Shown piece after piece: positions 1 through 8,632 of a stretch of 64,000 bases of DNA; the first letter of the stretch is position 1, and the number at the start of each line of letters is the position of its first letter. The position numbers were made by a program, and so were the translations under genes. Source of the stretch: Allosphingosinicella indica (GTDB lineage: Bacteria > Pseudomonadota > Alphaproteobacteria > Sphingomonadales > Sphingomonadaceae); the NCBI RefSeq assembly GCF_900177405.1, contig NZ_LT840185.1, positions 186,001-250,000 on the forward strand. The letters run 5' to 3'. Below the pieces are notes generated by a model. It did not search any database and was not told where the DNA came from. It saw only the letters and a program-made list of their open reading frames with translations.

Positions 1-834
1 GAACAGGATGCCGACATCGCGGCGCTGGAGATCGCCGTCGTCATAGCCGAACATGCGCGCGGCCGCGGGGTTGAAGCTCTCGATGCCGCCACTCGGATTG
101 AGCACGATCATGCCGTCCTTCGCGCCGTCGAAGATGGCCTCCTGGCGCGCGGCGAGATCCTCGATGCGGCGCAATGCCGCATTGCGCTCGCGCGCCTGGC
201 GAAGGGCAATCGCCGCCGCCAGCGCCAACAGCAGGACGAGCATGAGCTGTAGCGACAGCGATCGGCTTTTCAGCCGGTCGCGGGCCTCCACGACACTGGC
301 GGTGCGCGCCGCGAGCTGGGCCTGCTCATGCCGGTCCATGCGCGCGATCACGGTCCGGATCTCGTCCATCAGCCCCTTGCCGCGACCCGCGCCGACGAGA
401 CGCCGCGCTTGGTCGGCACGGCCCTGCTGGGTCAGGCGCACCACATCGTCGGCGAACGCGCGCTTCCTTTGCGACGCCTGCCGCAATGCCGACAGATCGG
501 CAGCGGCGCTGGCGCCTGCCAGCTCGCTCGCGGAAAGGCCGCGGAACGCCCGATCCAGCGCGCTGCCAGCGGCCTCATAGGGTTCGAGAAAGCGCCGGTC
601 GGACGTCAACGCGAAGCCGCGCTGTCCCGTCTCGATATCCTGGTGCAACGACAGGATCCGCTGGAGCCGGGACCGGCTTTCGTACGAGCGGATGACGTCG
701 CCGCGGAGGGCTTCGGTCTCGGCGAAGCCCCGCGAAACGAGCAGCGTCAGGATCGCCAGAAAGATCGGCACCACCGCCAGGGCGATAACCTGCCAGATCA
801 GATTCTTACGGCCCATCACCTTAAGCAGAGCCAT
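1..834 (-). CDS. CHASE3-PAS sensor protein, probably a histidine kinase (3' end outside window)
   Basis: The minus strand is open from an ATG at 834 to the left edge, giving 278 codons without a stop. After a short basic start comes a membrane segment (about residues 10-30). A periplasmic CHASE3-like helical domain follows, with the typical QDIETGQRGF stretch and RRFLEPY, then a second membrane segment (about 195-215). The visible part ends in a PAS domain (IFDGAKDGMIVLNPSG, AARMFGYDDGDL). CHASE3-PAS proteins are mostly histidine kinases, less often diguanylate cyclases. The output domain is not visible, so the type is inference. It is transcribed away from the conjugation operon and may be element-borne. 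Confidence 0.82.
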   Translation of the reverse strand, partial: MALLKVMGRKNLIWQVIALAVVPIFLAILTLLVSRGFAETEALRGDVIRSYESRSRLQRILSLHQDIETGQRGFALTSDRRFLEPYEAAGSALDRAFRGLSASELAGASAAADLSALRQASQRKRAFADDVVRLTQQGRADQARRLVGAGRGKGLMDEIRTVIARMDRHEQAQLAARTASVVEARDRLKSRSLSLQLMLVLLLALAAAIALRQARERNAALRRIEDLAARQEAIFDGAKDGMIVLNPSGGIESFNPAAARMFGYDDGDLQRRDVGILF

Positions 835-1173
835 TCGCCTCGCTGCCTATCCGGGACAAGCGTCCTGCATAAGCAGGTCCATGCAAGGCGGCAAATTTCC
901 AGGATCGCCGCAGCCATATTCTCGCATGATGCGGTGGCCGTCCGGCGGACCGGCCCGGCTCGATTGCCGGCGCCGGCTCGACCCCTCCCGTCGCCGTTGC
1001 GCCGACAGCAGGGCGTCGTCTGCCGCCCGCATGAGACGACGTCGCCGGGCCGCCGGACCCCAATGTCCCGCAACGGGCCCGAAAGTCCCCGTACGGCATC
1101 TCATCGCGCGGCGCCCGATCGGCCACCTTGAGCCCGCAGCCGTCGAATCCCCGCCGGCCGCGGACTCGAAGCG
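835..1173. other. Divergent intergenic region between sensor gene and traG
   Basis: This 339-base gap separates the minus-strand sensor gene from the plus-strand trb operon, so it should hold both promoters. I see no convincing gene. Open frames on both strands here are GC-driven and continue through the neighbouring genes in the wrong frame. I found no clear promoter consensus. Confidence 0.5.
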
Positions 1174-3177
1174 ATGACCCCCACCAAACTCCTTGTCGGC
1201 CAGATCCTCGTGACGCTCGCGATCGTCGTCGCGGGCCTGTGGATCGCGACCCAATGGGTTGCCGGCGCGCTTGGCCATCAAAGCGAGCTCGGACCCGCCT
1301 GGTTCGAATTGTTCGAACGGCCCGTCTATCATCCCTGGTCGCTCTTCCCCTGGTGGTTCCGCTTCGAGGCCTATGCGCCCGGGGTGTTCGACACCGGCGG
1401 CGCCATCGCCGGCGCAAGCGGCTTCGCGGGTTGCGCCGCGGCGATCGCCGGGTCGCTGTGGCGCGCACGCCAGGCGCGCCACGTCACCACCTACGGCTCG
1501 GCGCGCTGGGCGGACCGGCGCGACGTCCGCCGCGCCGGCCTTCTCGCACCCGACGGCGTCATGCTCGGCCGGTACGACGGCGAATACCTCCGCCACGACG
1601 GGCCCGAGCATATCCTCGCCTTCGCGCCGACCCGCTCGGGCAAGGGCGTCGGCCTCGTCGTCCCTACCCTCCTCAGCTGGACCGGCTCGGCGGTGGTCCA
1701 CGACATCAAGGGCGAAAACTGGCAGCTCACCGCCGGCTGGCGAAACCGCTTCTCGCACTGCCTCTGCTTCAATCCGACCGACGCGCGATCGGCGCGCTAC
1801 AATCCGCTGCTCGAGGTCCGCCGCGGCGCGCTCGAAGTCCGCGACGTCCAGAATATCGCCGACATCCTGGTCGACCCGGAAGGCGCGCTCGAACGGCGCA
1901 ACCATTGGGAGAAGACCAGCCACGCGCTTCTCGTCGGCGCGATACTCCACGTCCTCTACGCGGAGGCCGACAAGACCCTGGCGGGCGTCGCCGCCTTCCT
2001 CTCCGATCCCAAGCGGCCCTTCACCGCGACGCTGAAGCGGATGCTCAAGGCCAATCATCTCGGCTCCGACGCAGCGCCGGTACCGCACCCGGTGGTCGCC
2101 GCGGCGGCGCGCGAACTCCTCAACAAGAGCGAGAACGAGCGCTCCGGCGTGCTTTCGACGGCGATGAGCTTCCTCGGTCTCTACCGTGACCCGACCGTAG
2201 CCGCGGTAACCTCGGACTGCGACTGGCGGATCGCCGATCTCGTCGAAGCCGCGGCGCCGGTGACGCTCTATCTCGTCGTACCGCCCTCGGACATCAGCCG
2301 CACCAAACCGCTCGTCCGGCTCATCCTCAACCAGATCGGCCGGCGCCTGACCGAGACGCTGCCCGGCGCGGACGCGCCGCGCCATCGCCTGCTCCTGATG
2401 CTCGACGAATTCCCCGCGCTCGGCCGCCTCGACTTCTTCGAGACCAGCCTCGCCTTCCTCGCCGGCTATGGCGTCCGTGCCTTCCTCATCGCCCAATCGC
2501 TCAACCAGATCGAAAAGGCCTATGGCGAGCACAATGCTATCCTCGACAATTGCCACCTGAGGATCGCCTTCGCCGCCAATGACGAGCGGACCGCGGGGCG
2601 CATCTCGGACACGCTCGGCACCACCACCGAGCAGCGTGCAATGCGCAATTATGCCGGCCACAGGCTCGCGCCCTGGCTCGCCCATGTCATGGTCAGCCGC
2701 CAGGAGACAGCGCGTGCACTGCTGACGCCGGGCGAAGTCATGCAGCTCCCGGCAGACGCCGAAATCATCTTCGCAGCGGGAGCGCCGCCGGTCCGCGCAC
2801 ACAAGCTACGCTACTATGAAGAACCCGCACTGGCGCGCCGCGTCGTCGACCCGCCCGTCCCGGGCCGCTCTGCCGACCTGCCGCCGCGGCGCGGCCACGA
2901 CTGGACGGCCGCGCCGGCAGGCCAGCCATGCGCAGCGGCCGAACCCGTCGCCGCCAACGGAGCAGACGGCGGTCTCGAGCAGTCGCGGATGCCGCCGCTC
3001 GACTTGCCGGCCGCGCCCGCCCCGGAGCCGGCCGCCGACCCGCTCGGGCTCGGTGAGGAGGAACTCGACGCGGCCGGCGACGGCGAACTCGCGCGCTTCC
3101 GGGCGCTGAGCGCAACGCGCGCCTTCGGCGTCGACCAGGCGCTGGCGCCGTCCCAGCAGATGCTCCCGGGTTTCTGA
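1174..3177 (+). CDS. traG: TraG/VirD4-type conjugal transfer coupling protein
   Basis: A 667-residue type IV coupling protein. This inner-membrane ATPase brings the relaxase-DNA complex to the secretion channel. Two N-terminal membrane segments (about residues 7-30 and 75-95) precede the ATPase domain. Walker A is APTRSGKGVG at about 151-160 and Walker B is LLLMLDEFPALG at about 406-417. HDIKGENW and the FLIAQSLNQI stretch are typical of TraG. The C-terminal 110 residues are Pro/Ala-rich and variable. It is the first gene of the trb operon; the next gene starts 1 base after its stop. No relaxase is visible in the window. Confidence 0.95.
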   Translation: MTPTKLLVGQILVTLAIVVAGLWIATQWVAGALGHQSELGPAWFELFERPVYHPWSLFPWWFRFEAYAPGVFDTGGAIAGASGFAGCAAAIAGSLWRARQARHVTTYGSARWADRRDVRRAGLLAPDGVMLGRYDGEYLRHDGPEHILAFAPTRSGKGVGLVVPTLLSWTGSAVVHDIKGENWQLTAGWRNRFSHCLCFNPTDARSARYNPLLEVRRGALEVRDVQNIADILVDPEGALERRNHWEKTSHALLVGAILHVLYAEADKTLAGVAAFLSDPKRPFTATLKRMLKANHLGSDAAPVPHPVVAAAARELLNKSENERSGVLSTAMSFLGLYRDPTVAAVTSDCDWRIADLVEAAAPVTLYLVVPPSDISRTKPLVRLILNQIGRRLTETLPGADAPRHRLLLMLDEFPALGRLDFFETSLAFLAGYGVRAFLIAQSLNQIEKAYGEHNAILDNCHLRIAFAANDERTAGRISDTLGTTTEQRAMRNYAGHRLAPWLAHVMVSRQETARALLTPGEVMQLPADAEIIFAAGAPPVRAHKLRYYEEPALARRVVDPPVPGRSADLPPRRGHDWTAAPAGQPCAAAEPVAANGADGGLEQSRMPPLDLPAAPAPEPAADPLGLGEEELDAAGDGELARFRALSATRAFGVDQALAPSQQMLPGF

Positions 3178-3178
3178 G

Positions 3179-3583
3179 ATGGCAGAGCGCATCCGCCATC
3201 AATTGTTTCTGGGCAAGCCGCTCAGCGACCGTCTGGAAGCGCTCGCTGCAGCGCCGGGCGTGACCAAATCGGCGCTGCTCGCCGAAGCGCTCGACCGCAT
3301 GCTCAAGCTGGAAGGCGCGTCGGAGATCGACGATCGCTTCGGACCCCGGCTCGACACGCTGTCGCGCAGTCTCGGCCGCATCGAGCGCGACCTCCACATT
3401 CTCCTCGAATCGCTCGCGCTCTTCATCCGCTACGAGCTTTCGGTTCGCGCGCCGCTCGCCGAGGAGGATGCCGCCGGCCGCGCGCAGGCACGCCGACGGT
3501 TCGAGGCCTTCATCACCCAGGTCGGCCGCAGCATCGCCGGCGGCAAGCGGACGCTCGATGCCGGATCGGACGGCGAGACATGA
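3179..3583 (+). CDS. CopG-like ribbon-helix-helix protein of the trb operon
   Basis: A 134-residue protein between traG and trbB, a position where CopG-type proteins are common in trb loci. The N-terminal 45 residues (MAERIRHQLFLGKPLSDRL, then VTKSALLAEALDRML) fit a ribbon-helix-helix DNA-binding fold. The rest is predicted helical. It starts 1 base after the traG stop and its own TGA overlaps the trbB ATG (ATGA). It probably regulates the operon or takes part in DNA processing; neither role is shown by the sequence. Confidence 0.8.
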   Translation: MAERIRHQLFLGKPLSDRLEALAAAPGVTKSALLAEALDRMLKLEGASEIDDRFGPRLDTLSRSLGRIERDLHILLESLALFIRYELSVRAPLAEEDAAGRAQARRRFEAFITQVGRSIAGGKRTLDAGSDGET

Positions 3584-4638
3584 GCGGCCAGCGCACCGTC
3601 CCCGGGCCCGCCTCCGCCCCCGCCCCCGCCGCCTCGCTCCCGCCTGCGCTCAGCGCCGCGGACCAGTCGAGCGCGCGGGCCCGGGCGATGCTCGCGACCG
3701 CAATGGGTCCTGCGATCGCCGCGGCGCTCGCCGATCCGCGCGTCGCAGAGATCATGGTCAATCCCGACGGCGCGCTGCGCCTTGACATATTGGGCGAGGG
3801 CCGTGCCGATACCGGCATCCGGATGGCGCGCGCCGATGTCGAGCGCATCATCCGCCTGGTCGCGGCGCATGTCCGCGGCGAAGCGCATGCCGATGCGCCG
3901 ATCGTCTCGGCCGAGCTGCCGCCGCGCGCAGACGACGCTGCGGGCGAACGGTTCGAAGGGCTGCTCCCGCCGGTGGCGAGCGCACCCTGCTTCGCGATCC
4001 GCAAGCCCGCGCGGCGGATCCACAGCCTCGCCGACTATGTCGCCGACGGCATCCTTGCCGCAGAAGATGCGCGGCGGCTATCGCTGGCCGTCGCGGGACG
4101 TCGCAACATCCTCCTCGCCGGCGGCACGAGCTCGGGCAAGACCACGCTCGCCAATGCGCTGCTCGTCGAGCTCGCCACCCGCGACGAGCGGGTGATCCTC
4201 ATCGAGGATATCCGGGAACTGCAATGCGCTGCGCCCGACCTGGTGGCGCTGCGCACCCGCACCGGCCGGGTCGCGATGGCCGATCTCGTCCGCTCGACGC
4301 TCCGTCTTCGTCCCGACCGGATCATCATCGGCGAGGTGCGCGGTCCCGAAGCGCTCGACATGCTGAAGGCTTGGAACACCGGTCACCCCGGCGGCATCGC
4401 GACCATCCACGCCAACAGCGCGCTCGCCGCGCTCTTCCGGCTCGAGCAGCTCGTCCAGGAGGCGGTCGCGACCGTGCCGCGCGCGCTCATCGCCGAGGCG
4501 ATCGATGTCGTCGCCTTCATCGCCGGCCGCGGCCCTGCCCGCCGAGTCGAGACCATTCTTCGGATCGACGGGCTGCTGCCCGACGGCCGCTACCGGACCG
4601 AACCACTCGGCGACGATCCGCACTTCCAGGAGCCCTGA
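3580..4638 (+). CDS. trbB: TrbB, VirB11-type secretion ATPase
   Basis: A 352-residue cytoplasmic hexameric ATPase that energises pilus assembly and substrate transfer. The N-terminal domain (about 25-140) includes VAEIMVNPDG. The RecA-like domain carries Walker A GGTSSGKTTL at about 180-190, the Asp box IEDIRELQ, Walker B-like DRIIIGEVRG, and the His box TGHPGGIATIHAN. All signature residues of the PulE/VirB11 family are present. The first codon overlaps the upstream stop. The first 30 residues are Ala/Pro-rich. Confidence 0.95.
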   Translation: MSGQRTVPGPASAPAPAASLPPALSAADQSSARARAMLATAMGPAIAAALADPRVAEIMVNPDGALRLDILGEGRADTGIRMARADVERIIRLVAAHVRGEAHADAPIVSAELPPRADDAAGERFEGLLPPVASAPCFAIRKPARRIHSLADYVADGILAAEDARRLSLAVAGRRNILLAGGTSSGKTTLANALLVELATRDERVILIEDIRELQCAAPDLVALRTRTGRVAMADLVRSTLRLRPDRIIIGEVRGPEALDMLKAWNTGHPGGIATIHANSALAALFRLEQLVQEAVATVPRALIAEAIDVVAFIAGRGPARRVETILRIDGLLPDGRYRTEPLGDDPHFQEP

Positions 4639-4640
4639 TC

Positions 4641-5051
4641 ATGACCGCAAGAACGCCGCATCTTCGAGACCTCGCGCATCGTCTTCGCCCCCGCTCCCGC
4701 CCCTGCTGCGTGCAACCGAGCCGCGGCCGGTGTCGCAACATCACGGCCCGGCTCGCCACCAGCGCGATGGCTGCGACCTCCCTGATGCAGCACGCCGCCG
4801 CGCAGGCCGCCGGCTCGGGCATGCCGTGGGAGCAGCCGCTCGAGCAGGTGCTGCAATCGGTCCAAGGACCGGTCGCCAAGATCGTTGCGGTGATCATCAT
4901 CATCGTCACCGGCCTCACGCTTGCGTTCGGCGAAACCGCGGGCGGCTTCCGGCGTCTCATCCAGATCGTCTTCGGCCTCTCGATCGCCTTCGCCGCATCC
5001 TCCTTCTTCCTGAGCTTCTTCAGCTTCGCGGGCGGAGCGCTGGTCGGATGA
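4641..5051 (+). CDS. trbC: TrbC, VirB2-like pilin precursor
   Basis: A 136-residue protein with a long basic N-terminal extension (about 40 residues), a hydrophobic leader ending near QHAAAQAAGSG, and two closely spaced hydrophobic helices (VAKIVAVIIIIVTGLTLAF and LIQIVFGLSIAFAASSFF) typical of TrbC/VirB2 pilins. TrbC-type pilins are processed and cyclised to form the conjugative pilus. I chose the ATG at 4641, three bases after the trbB stop, because the frame continues upstream only into trbB. Its TGA overlaps the trbD ATG. Confidence 0.9.
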   Translation: MTARTPHLRDLAHRLRPRSRPCCVQPSRGRCRNITARLATSAMAATSLMQHAAAQAAGSGMPWEQPLEQVLQSVQGPVAKIVAVIIIIVTGLTLAFGETAGGFRRLIQIVFGLSIAFAASSFFLSFFSFAGGALVG

Positions 5052-5320
5052 GTGCGGGGAGCGAAGACGTGCCGGGCTTCATCGTGCCCATCCATGCGAG
5101 CCTCGGCGCGCCGATCCTGCTCGGCGGCGCCCCGCGTGCGCTCGCCATCACCATCGGCACCGCGGGTGCAGCGATCGGTCTCGGGCTGCAGCAATGGCTG
5201 GCGGGCATCATCCTCTGGGCGCTCTGCCACAGCCTGGCGGTCGCGGCGGCGCGCCGGGACCCCGACTTTCTCGCGGTGACGCTCCGCCACCTCCGCCAGA
5301 AGGCGCATCTTTCATGCTGA
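5048..5320 (+). CDS. trbD: TrbD, VirB3-like membrane protein
   Basis: A 90-residue inner-membrane protein with two adjacent hydrophobic segments around residues 32-65. The family pattern is visible in the N-terminal PIHASLGAPILLGGAPR and the C-terminal RRDPDFLAVTLRHLRQK. VirB3-like proteins sit with the VirB4/TrbE ATPase at the channel base. The ATG overlaps the trbC stop (ATGA) and the last codons overlap the start of trbE. Confidence 0.92.
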   Translation: MSAGSEDVPGFIVPIHASLGAPILLGGAPRALAITIGTAGAAIGLGLQQWLAGIILWALCHSLAVAAARRDPDFLAVTLRHLRQKAHLSC

Positions 5321-7755
5321 TGCTCCACGAATATCGCCGGCGCGCGGACCGGCTCGCCGATCATCTCCCCTGGGCGACGCTGGTCGCCGCCGGTGTCGTC
5401 CTCAACAAGGACGGGAGCTTCCAGCGTACGATCCGCTTTCGCGGTCCCGATCTCGAAAGCGCGACCCCGGCCGAACTGGTCGCGGTCGCGGCACGCGCCA
5501 ACAATATCTTTCGCCGCTTCGGCTCGGGCTGGGCCTTGTTCTGCGAGGCCGAACGGCGCGCCGTCTCTTCCTATCCCGACAGCGCGTTCCCCGACGTCGC
5601 GAGCTGGCTGGTCGAGCGCGAGCGCCGCGCCGCGTTCCGCGCCGCAGGCCAGCACTTCGAGACCGTCCATCATCTGACGCTCTGCCGGCTGTCCCGCCCC
5701 GACACCGCGGCGGCGGCGGGCCGCGCACTCGTCGATGCGCCCGAGGCCAGGCCCGGACGCAACTGGCGCGCCGAGCTCGCCGATTTCGTTACCGAGACCG
5801 ATCGCGCGATCGACCTCCTGGCCGCTTTCATGCCCGAGGCCCGTGCGCTCGACGACGAGGCGACGCTGACCTATCTCCACGGCTGCATCTCGACCCGTCG
5901 TCATCCGGTGGCGGCACCCGCGACGCCGGTCCATCTCGACGCCATCCTCGCCGACACCGAACTCGTCGGCGGCCTCGAGCCGATGCTCGGCGACAGGCAT
6001 CTGCGCACGCTCAGCATCCTGGGCTTTCCCGAAGCGAGCCGCCCCGGCATCCTCGAAGCGCTCGACGCGCTCGGCTTCGCCTACCGCTGGACGACACGCT
6101 TCCTGCCGCTCGACAAGCCGCAGGCCGAGCGCGCGCTGACCGCGATCCGCCGACAATGGTTCAACAAGCGCAAATCGATCACCGCGCTGTTCCGCGAGAT
6201 GCTGACCAGCCAGCCGGCGCAGCTCCTCGACTCAGATGCCGACAACAAGGTCGCCGACGCCGATCTCGCGCTCCAGGCGCTCGGCGGCGATCATGTAGCG
6301 TTCGGCTATCTCACCATTTCGGTGACCGTCGCCGACGAAGACCGCGACGAAGCCGAGCGCCAGTTCCGCGCCGTCGAGCGGGTGATCAACGGGCTCGGCT
6401 TCACCACCATTCGCGAGCGGATCAACGCCGTCGAGGCCTGGCTCGGATCGCTCCCCGGCCATGCCTATGCCAATGTCCGGCAGCCGCTCGTCCATACCCT
6501 CAATCTCGCGCATCTGATGCCGCTGCACGGGCGGTGGGCAGGACCCGCCGCCAACGCCCATCTCGGCGGCCCGCCGCTGCTCCATGCCGAGACCCGCGGC
6601 GCGACCCCTTTTCGCCTTTCGACACATGTCGGCGACGTCGGCCATATGATGGTGGTGGGGCCGACGGGCGCCGGAAAGTCCGTGCTGCTGGCGCTCATCG
6701 CGCTCCAGTTCCGCCGTTATCCCGGCGCGCAGATTTATATCTTCGACAAGGGCTGGTCGGCCCGCGCCGCGGTGCTGGCGATGGGCGGCGCGCATCACGC
6801 GCTCGGCCATGGCGACGCGGAGGCCGGCAGTCTCGCCTTCCAGCCGCTCGCGCGCATCGACGATCCGGCCGAGCGCGGCTGGGCCGCGAACTGGCTTGCC
6901 GGCCTCCTCGCGCACGAGGGCGCACCGCCAACGCCTGAAACCAAGGACATGCTCTGGGCCGCGCTCGCGAGCCTTGCGGAGGCGCCGCAGGCCGAGCGCA
7001 CGCTCACCGGCCTGTCGCTGCTGCTGCAGTCCAACGCGCTGCGCGCGGCGCTCGCGCCTTACACGCTCTCGGGGCCGCACGGCCGGCTGCTCGACGCCGC
7101 CGACGAGAGCCTCGCGCTCGGCGACCTCCAATGTTTCGAGACCGAGGCGCTGATCGATCAGCCCGCCGCAGCGCCGGTGCTGACCTATCTCTTCCACCGG
7201 CTCGAGGCGCGCTTCACCGGGCAGCCGACGCTACTCATCCTCGACGAAGCCTGGATCTTCCTCGACCATCCGCTGTTCGCGGCGCGCATCCGCGAGTGGC
7301 TGAAGGTACTGCGCAAGAAGAATGTCGCGGTGCTGTTCGCGACGCAGAGCCTCGCCGACATCGCCGCGAGCAGCGCCGCGCCGGCGATCGTCGAAAGCTG
7401 CCCGCAACGCATCTTCCTGCCCAACGACCGCGCCGTCGAGCCGCAGGCGCGCGAAGCCTATCAGTGCTTCGGGCTCAATCCCCGCCAGATCGCGCTGATC
7501 GGCGAGGCGACTCCCAAGCGCCAATATTATCTCCAGTCGGCGCGCGGCAACCGGATGTTCGAGCTCGACCTCGGACCCGTCGCGCTCGCCTTCGCCGCCG
7601 CCTCCGATCCTGACGCGCAGCGCGCGATCGATGCACTGCTCGCCGACCACGGTCCCGAGGACCTCGCCGGCGGTCTGCTGCGCCGCGCGGGTCTCGACTG
7701 GGCCGCCGCGCTTGCCGCCGACTTCCACCCCGCCAGCCAGGAGACAGACCAATGA
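5314..7755 (+). CDS. trbE: TrbE, VirB4-type conjugal transfer ATPase
   Basis: An 813-residue ATPase, the usual length for TrbE. It has the N-terminal CagE/TrbE/VirB domain (MLMLHEYRRRADRLADHLPWA, typical for TrbE) and a C-terminal motor domain with Walker A GPTGAGKSVLL near 449 and Walker B LLILDEAWIFLD near 640. FATQSLADIAAS is the family sensor region. The ATG at 5314 is chosen because the protein aligns with TrbE from there and trbD ends 6 bases later; the frame stays open 40 codons upstream. The stop overlaps trbJ. Confidence 0.95.
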   Translation: MLMLHEYRRRADRLADHLPWATLVAAGVVLNKDGSFQRTIRFRGPDLESATPAELVAVAARANNIFRRFGSGWALFCEAERRAVSSYPDSAFPDVASWLVERERRAAFRAAGQHFETVHHLTLCRLSRPDTAAAAGRALVDAPEARPGRNWRAELADFVTETDRAIDLLAAFMPEARALDDEATLTYLHGCISTRRHPVAAPATPVHLDAILADTELVGGLEPMLGDRHLRTLSILGFPEASRPGILEALDALGFAYRWTTRFLPLDKPQAERALTAIRRQWFNKRKSITALFREMLTSQPAQLLDSDADNKVADADLALQALGGDHVAFGYLTISVTVADEDRDEAERQFRAVERVINGLGFTTIRERINAVEAWLGSLPGHAYANVRQPLVHTLNLAHLMPLHGRWAGPAANAHLGGPPLLHAETRGATPFRLSTHVGDVGHMMVVGPTGAGKSVLLALIALQFRRYPGAQIYIFDKGWSARAAVLAMGGAHHALGHGDAEAGSLAFQPLARIDDPAERGWAANWLAGLLAHEGAPPTPETKDMLWAALASLAEAPQAERTLTGLSLLLQSNALRAALAPYTLSGPHGRLLDAADESLALGDLQCFETEALIDQPAAAPVLTYLFHRLEARFTGQPTLLILDEAWIFLDHPLFAARIREWLKVLRKKNVAVLFATQSLADIAASSAAPAIVESCPQRIFLPNDRAVEPQAREAYQCFGLNPRQIALIGEATPKRQYYLQSARGNRMFELDLGPVALAFAAASDPDAQRAIDALLADHGPEDLAGGLLRRAGLDWAAALAADFHPASQETDQ

Positions 7756-8531
7756 TCCGCCGCACCCTTCGCCCGCGCGCAACCGGCACCGGACGACGCC
7801 CGCGTAGGCCGCACCGCACAAGGGCGATCGTAGCGATACCGGCGCTCGCCGCAGCGCTCGCCGCCGCGCTGCCGGCACCGGCGGCTGCGCAGCTCACCGT
7901 CTTCGATCCGAGCACCTACGGCCAGAGTGTGCTGACCGCGGCGCGCACCCTCGAGCAGATCAACAACCAGGTGCGCTCGCTGCAGAACGAATCGACGGGA
8001 TTGCTCAACCAGGCGCGCAACCTCAGCCGCATCGATTTTCCCGAGCTCGCCAAGCTCCGCGCGAACATCGCCGAAACCGGCGCGCTGCTGCGCGAAGCGC
8101 GCGGCCTCGGCTTCGATCCCGCCACGCTCGAGCGCGAGATGACGACGCTGGTTCCGGATATCGGTGCGGTCGCCGGAACTTCTGGCGCCGCGGCGCGCGG
8201 CGGCGCTGCGCGCCTCGAGGCGGCGATCGCGGCCCATCGCCAGGCGCTTCGGCTCCAGGCGCGGATCGCGAAGGAAGTGGCGCGCGACGCCGACGCGCTC
8301 GGCGCGATCGTCGGACGCAGTCAGGGGGCCGAAGGCCAGCTCCAGGCGAGCCAGGCCACCAACCAGCTCCTCGCACTCGCCGCCAAGCAGCAGCTCCAGG
8401 TCCAGACCCTGCTCGCGGCGCAGGACCGGGCGCGCAGCCTCGACGCCGCGCGCCAGGCCCAGGGCGAGGCCGAAGCGCGCGCGGCGACCCGCCGATTTCT
8501 GGGATCCGGCCGCGCCTACCGGCCCGACTGA
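7752..8531 (+). CDS. trbJ: TrbJ, VirB5-like conjugal transfer protein
   Basis: A 259-residue secreted protein. The N-terminus has about 25 basic residues, a hydrophobic signal segment and a likely cleavage after AAAQ near residue 47. The mature part contains FDPSTYGQSVLTAARTLEQI, a TrbJ signature, followed by long amphipathic and coiled-coil helices rich in Ala, Gln and Arg. VirB5-type proteins are minor pilus components. The start overlaps the trbE stop. The usual next gene, trbK, is absent. Confidence 0.92.
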   Translation: MIRRTLRPRATGTGRRPRRPHRTRAIVAIPALAAALAAALPAPAAAQLTVFDPSTYGQSVLTAARTLEQINNQVRSLQNESTGLLNQARNLSRIDFPELAKLRANIAETGALLREARGLGFDPATLEREMTTLVPDIGAVAGTSGAAARGGAARLEAAIAAHRQALRLQARIAKEVARDADALGAIVGRSQGAEGQLQASQATNQLLALAAKQQLQVQTLLAAQDRARSLDAARQAQGEAEARAATRRFLGSGRAYRPD

Positions 8532-8632
8532 TCCGCGATGCGGCGGCGGCTGCCCCCTGGCCGCCGCCGCGCCCGCGGGGCGCGGTGTCAAAGCCCACCG
8601 CCGCGCCCCGCGGCAACCGGGATGGAAACGAA
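8532..8632 (+). promoter_or_regulatory. Two consecutive perfect hairpins between trbJ and trbL
   Basis: An 11-base stem at 8540-8550 pairs perfectly with 8560-8570 around a 9-base loop. It is followed at once by a 6-base stem (8569-8574 with 8578-8583) around a 3-base loop. The two stems share two bases, so they may compete. There is no T-run, so a simple terminator is unlikely. This is the longest gap in an otherwise overlapping operon and occupies the place where trbK usually lies. It could tune trbL translation or stabilise the upstream mRNA. Confidence 0.6.

Noticed and set aside
847-2802. A 651-codon open frame on the minus strand opposite traG
   Set aside because: It lies fully antisense to a gene with clear Walker motifs, has no family features, and is the usual GC-driven shadow frame.
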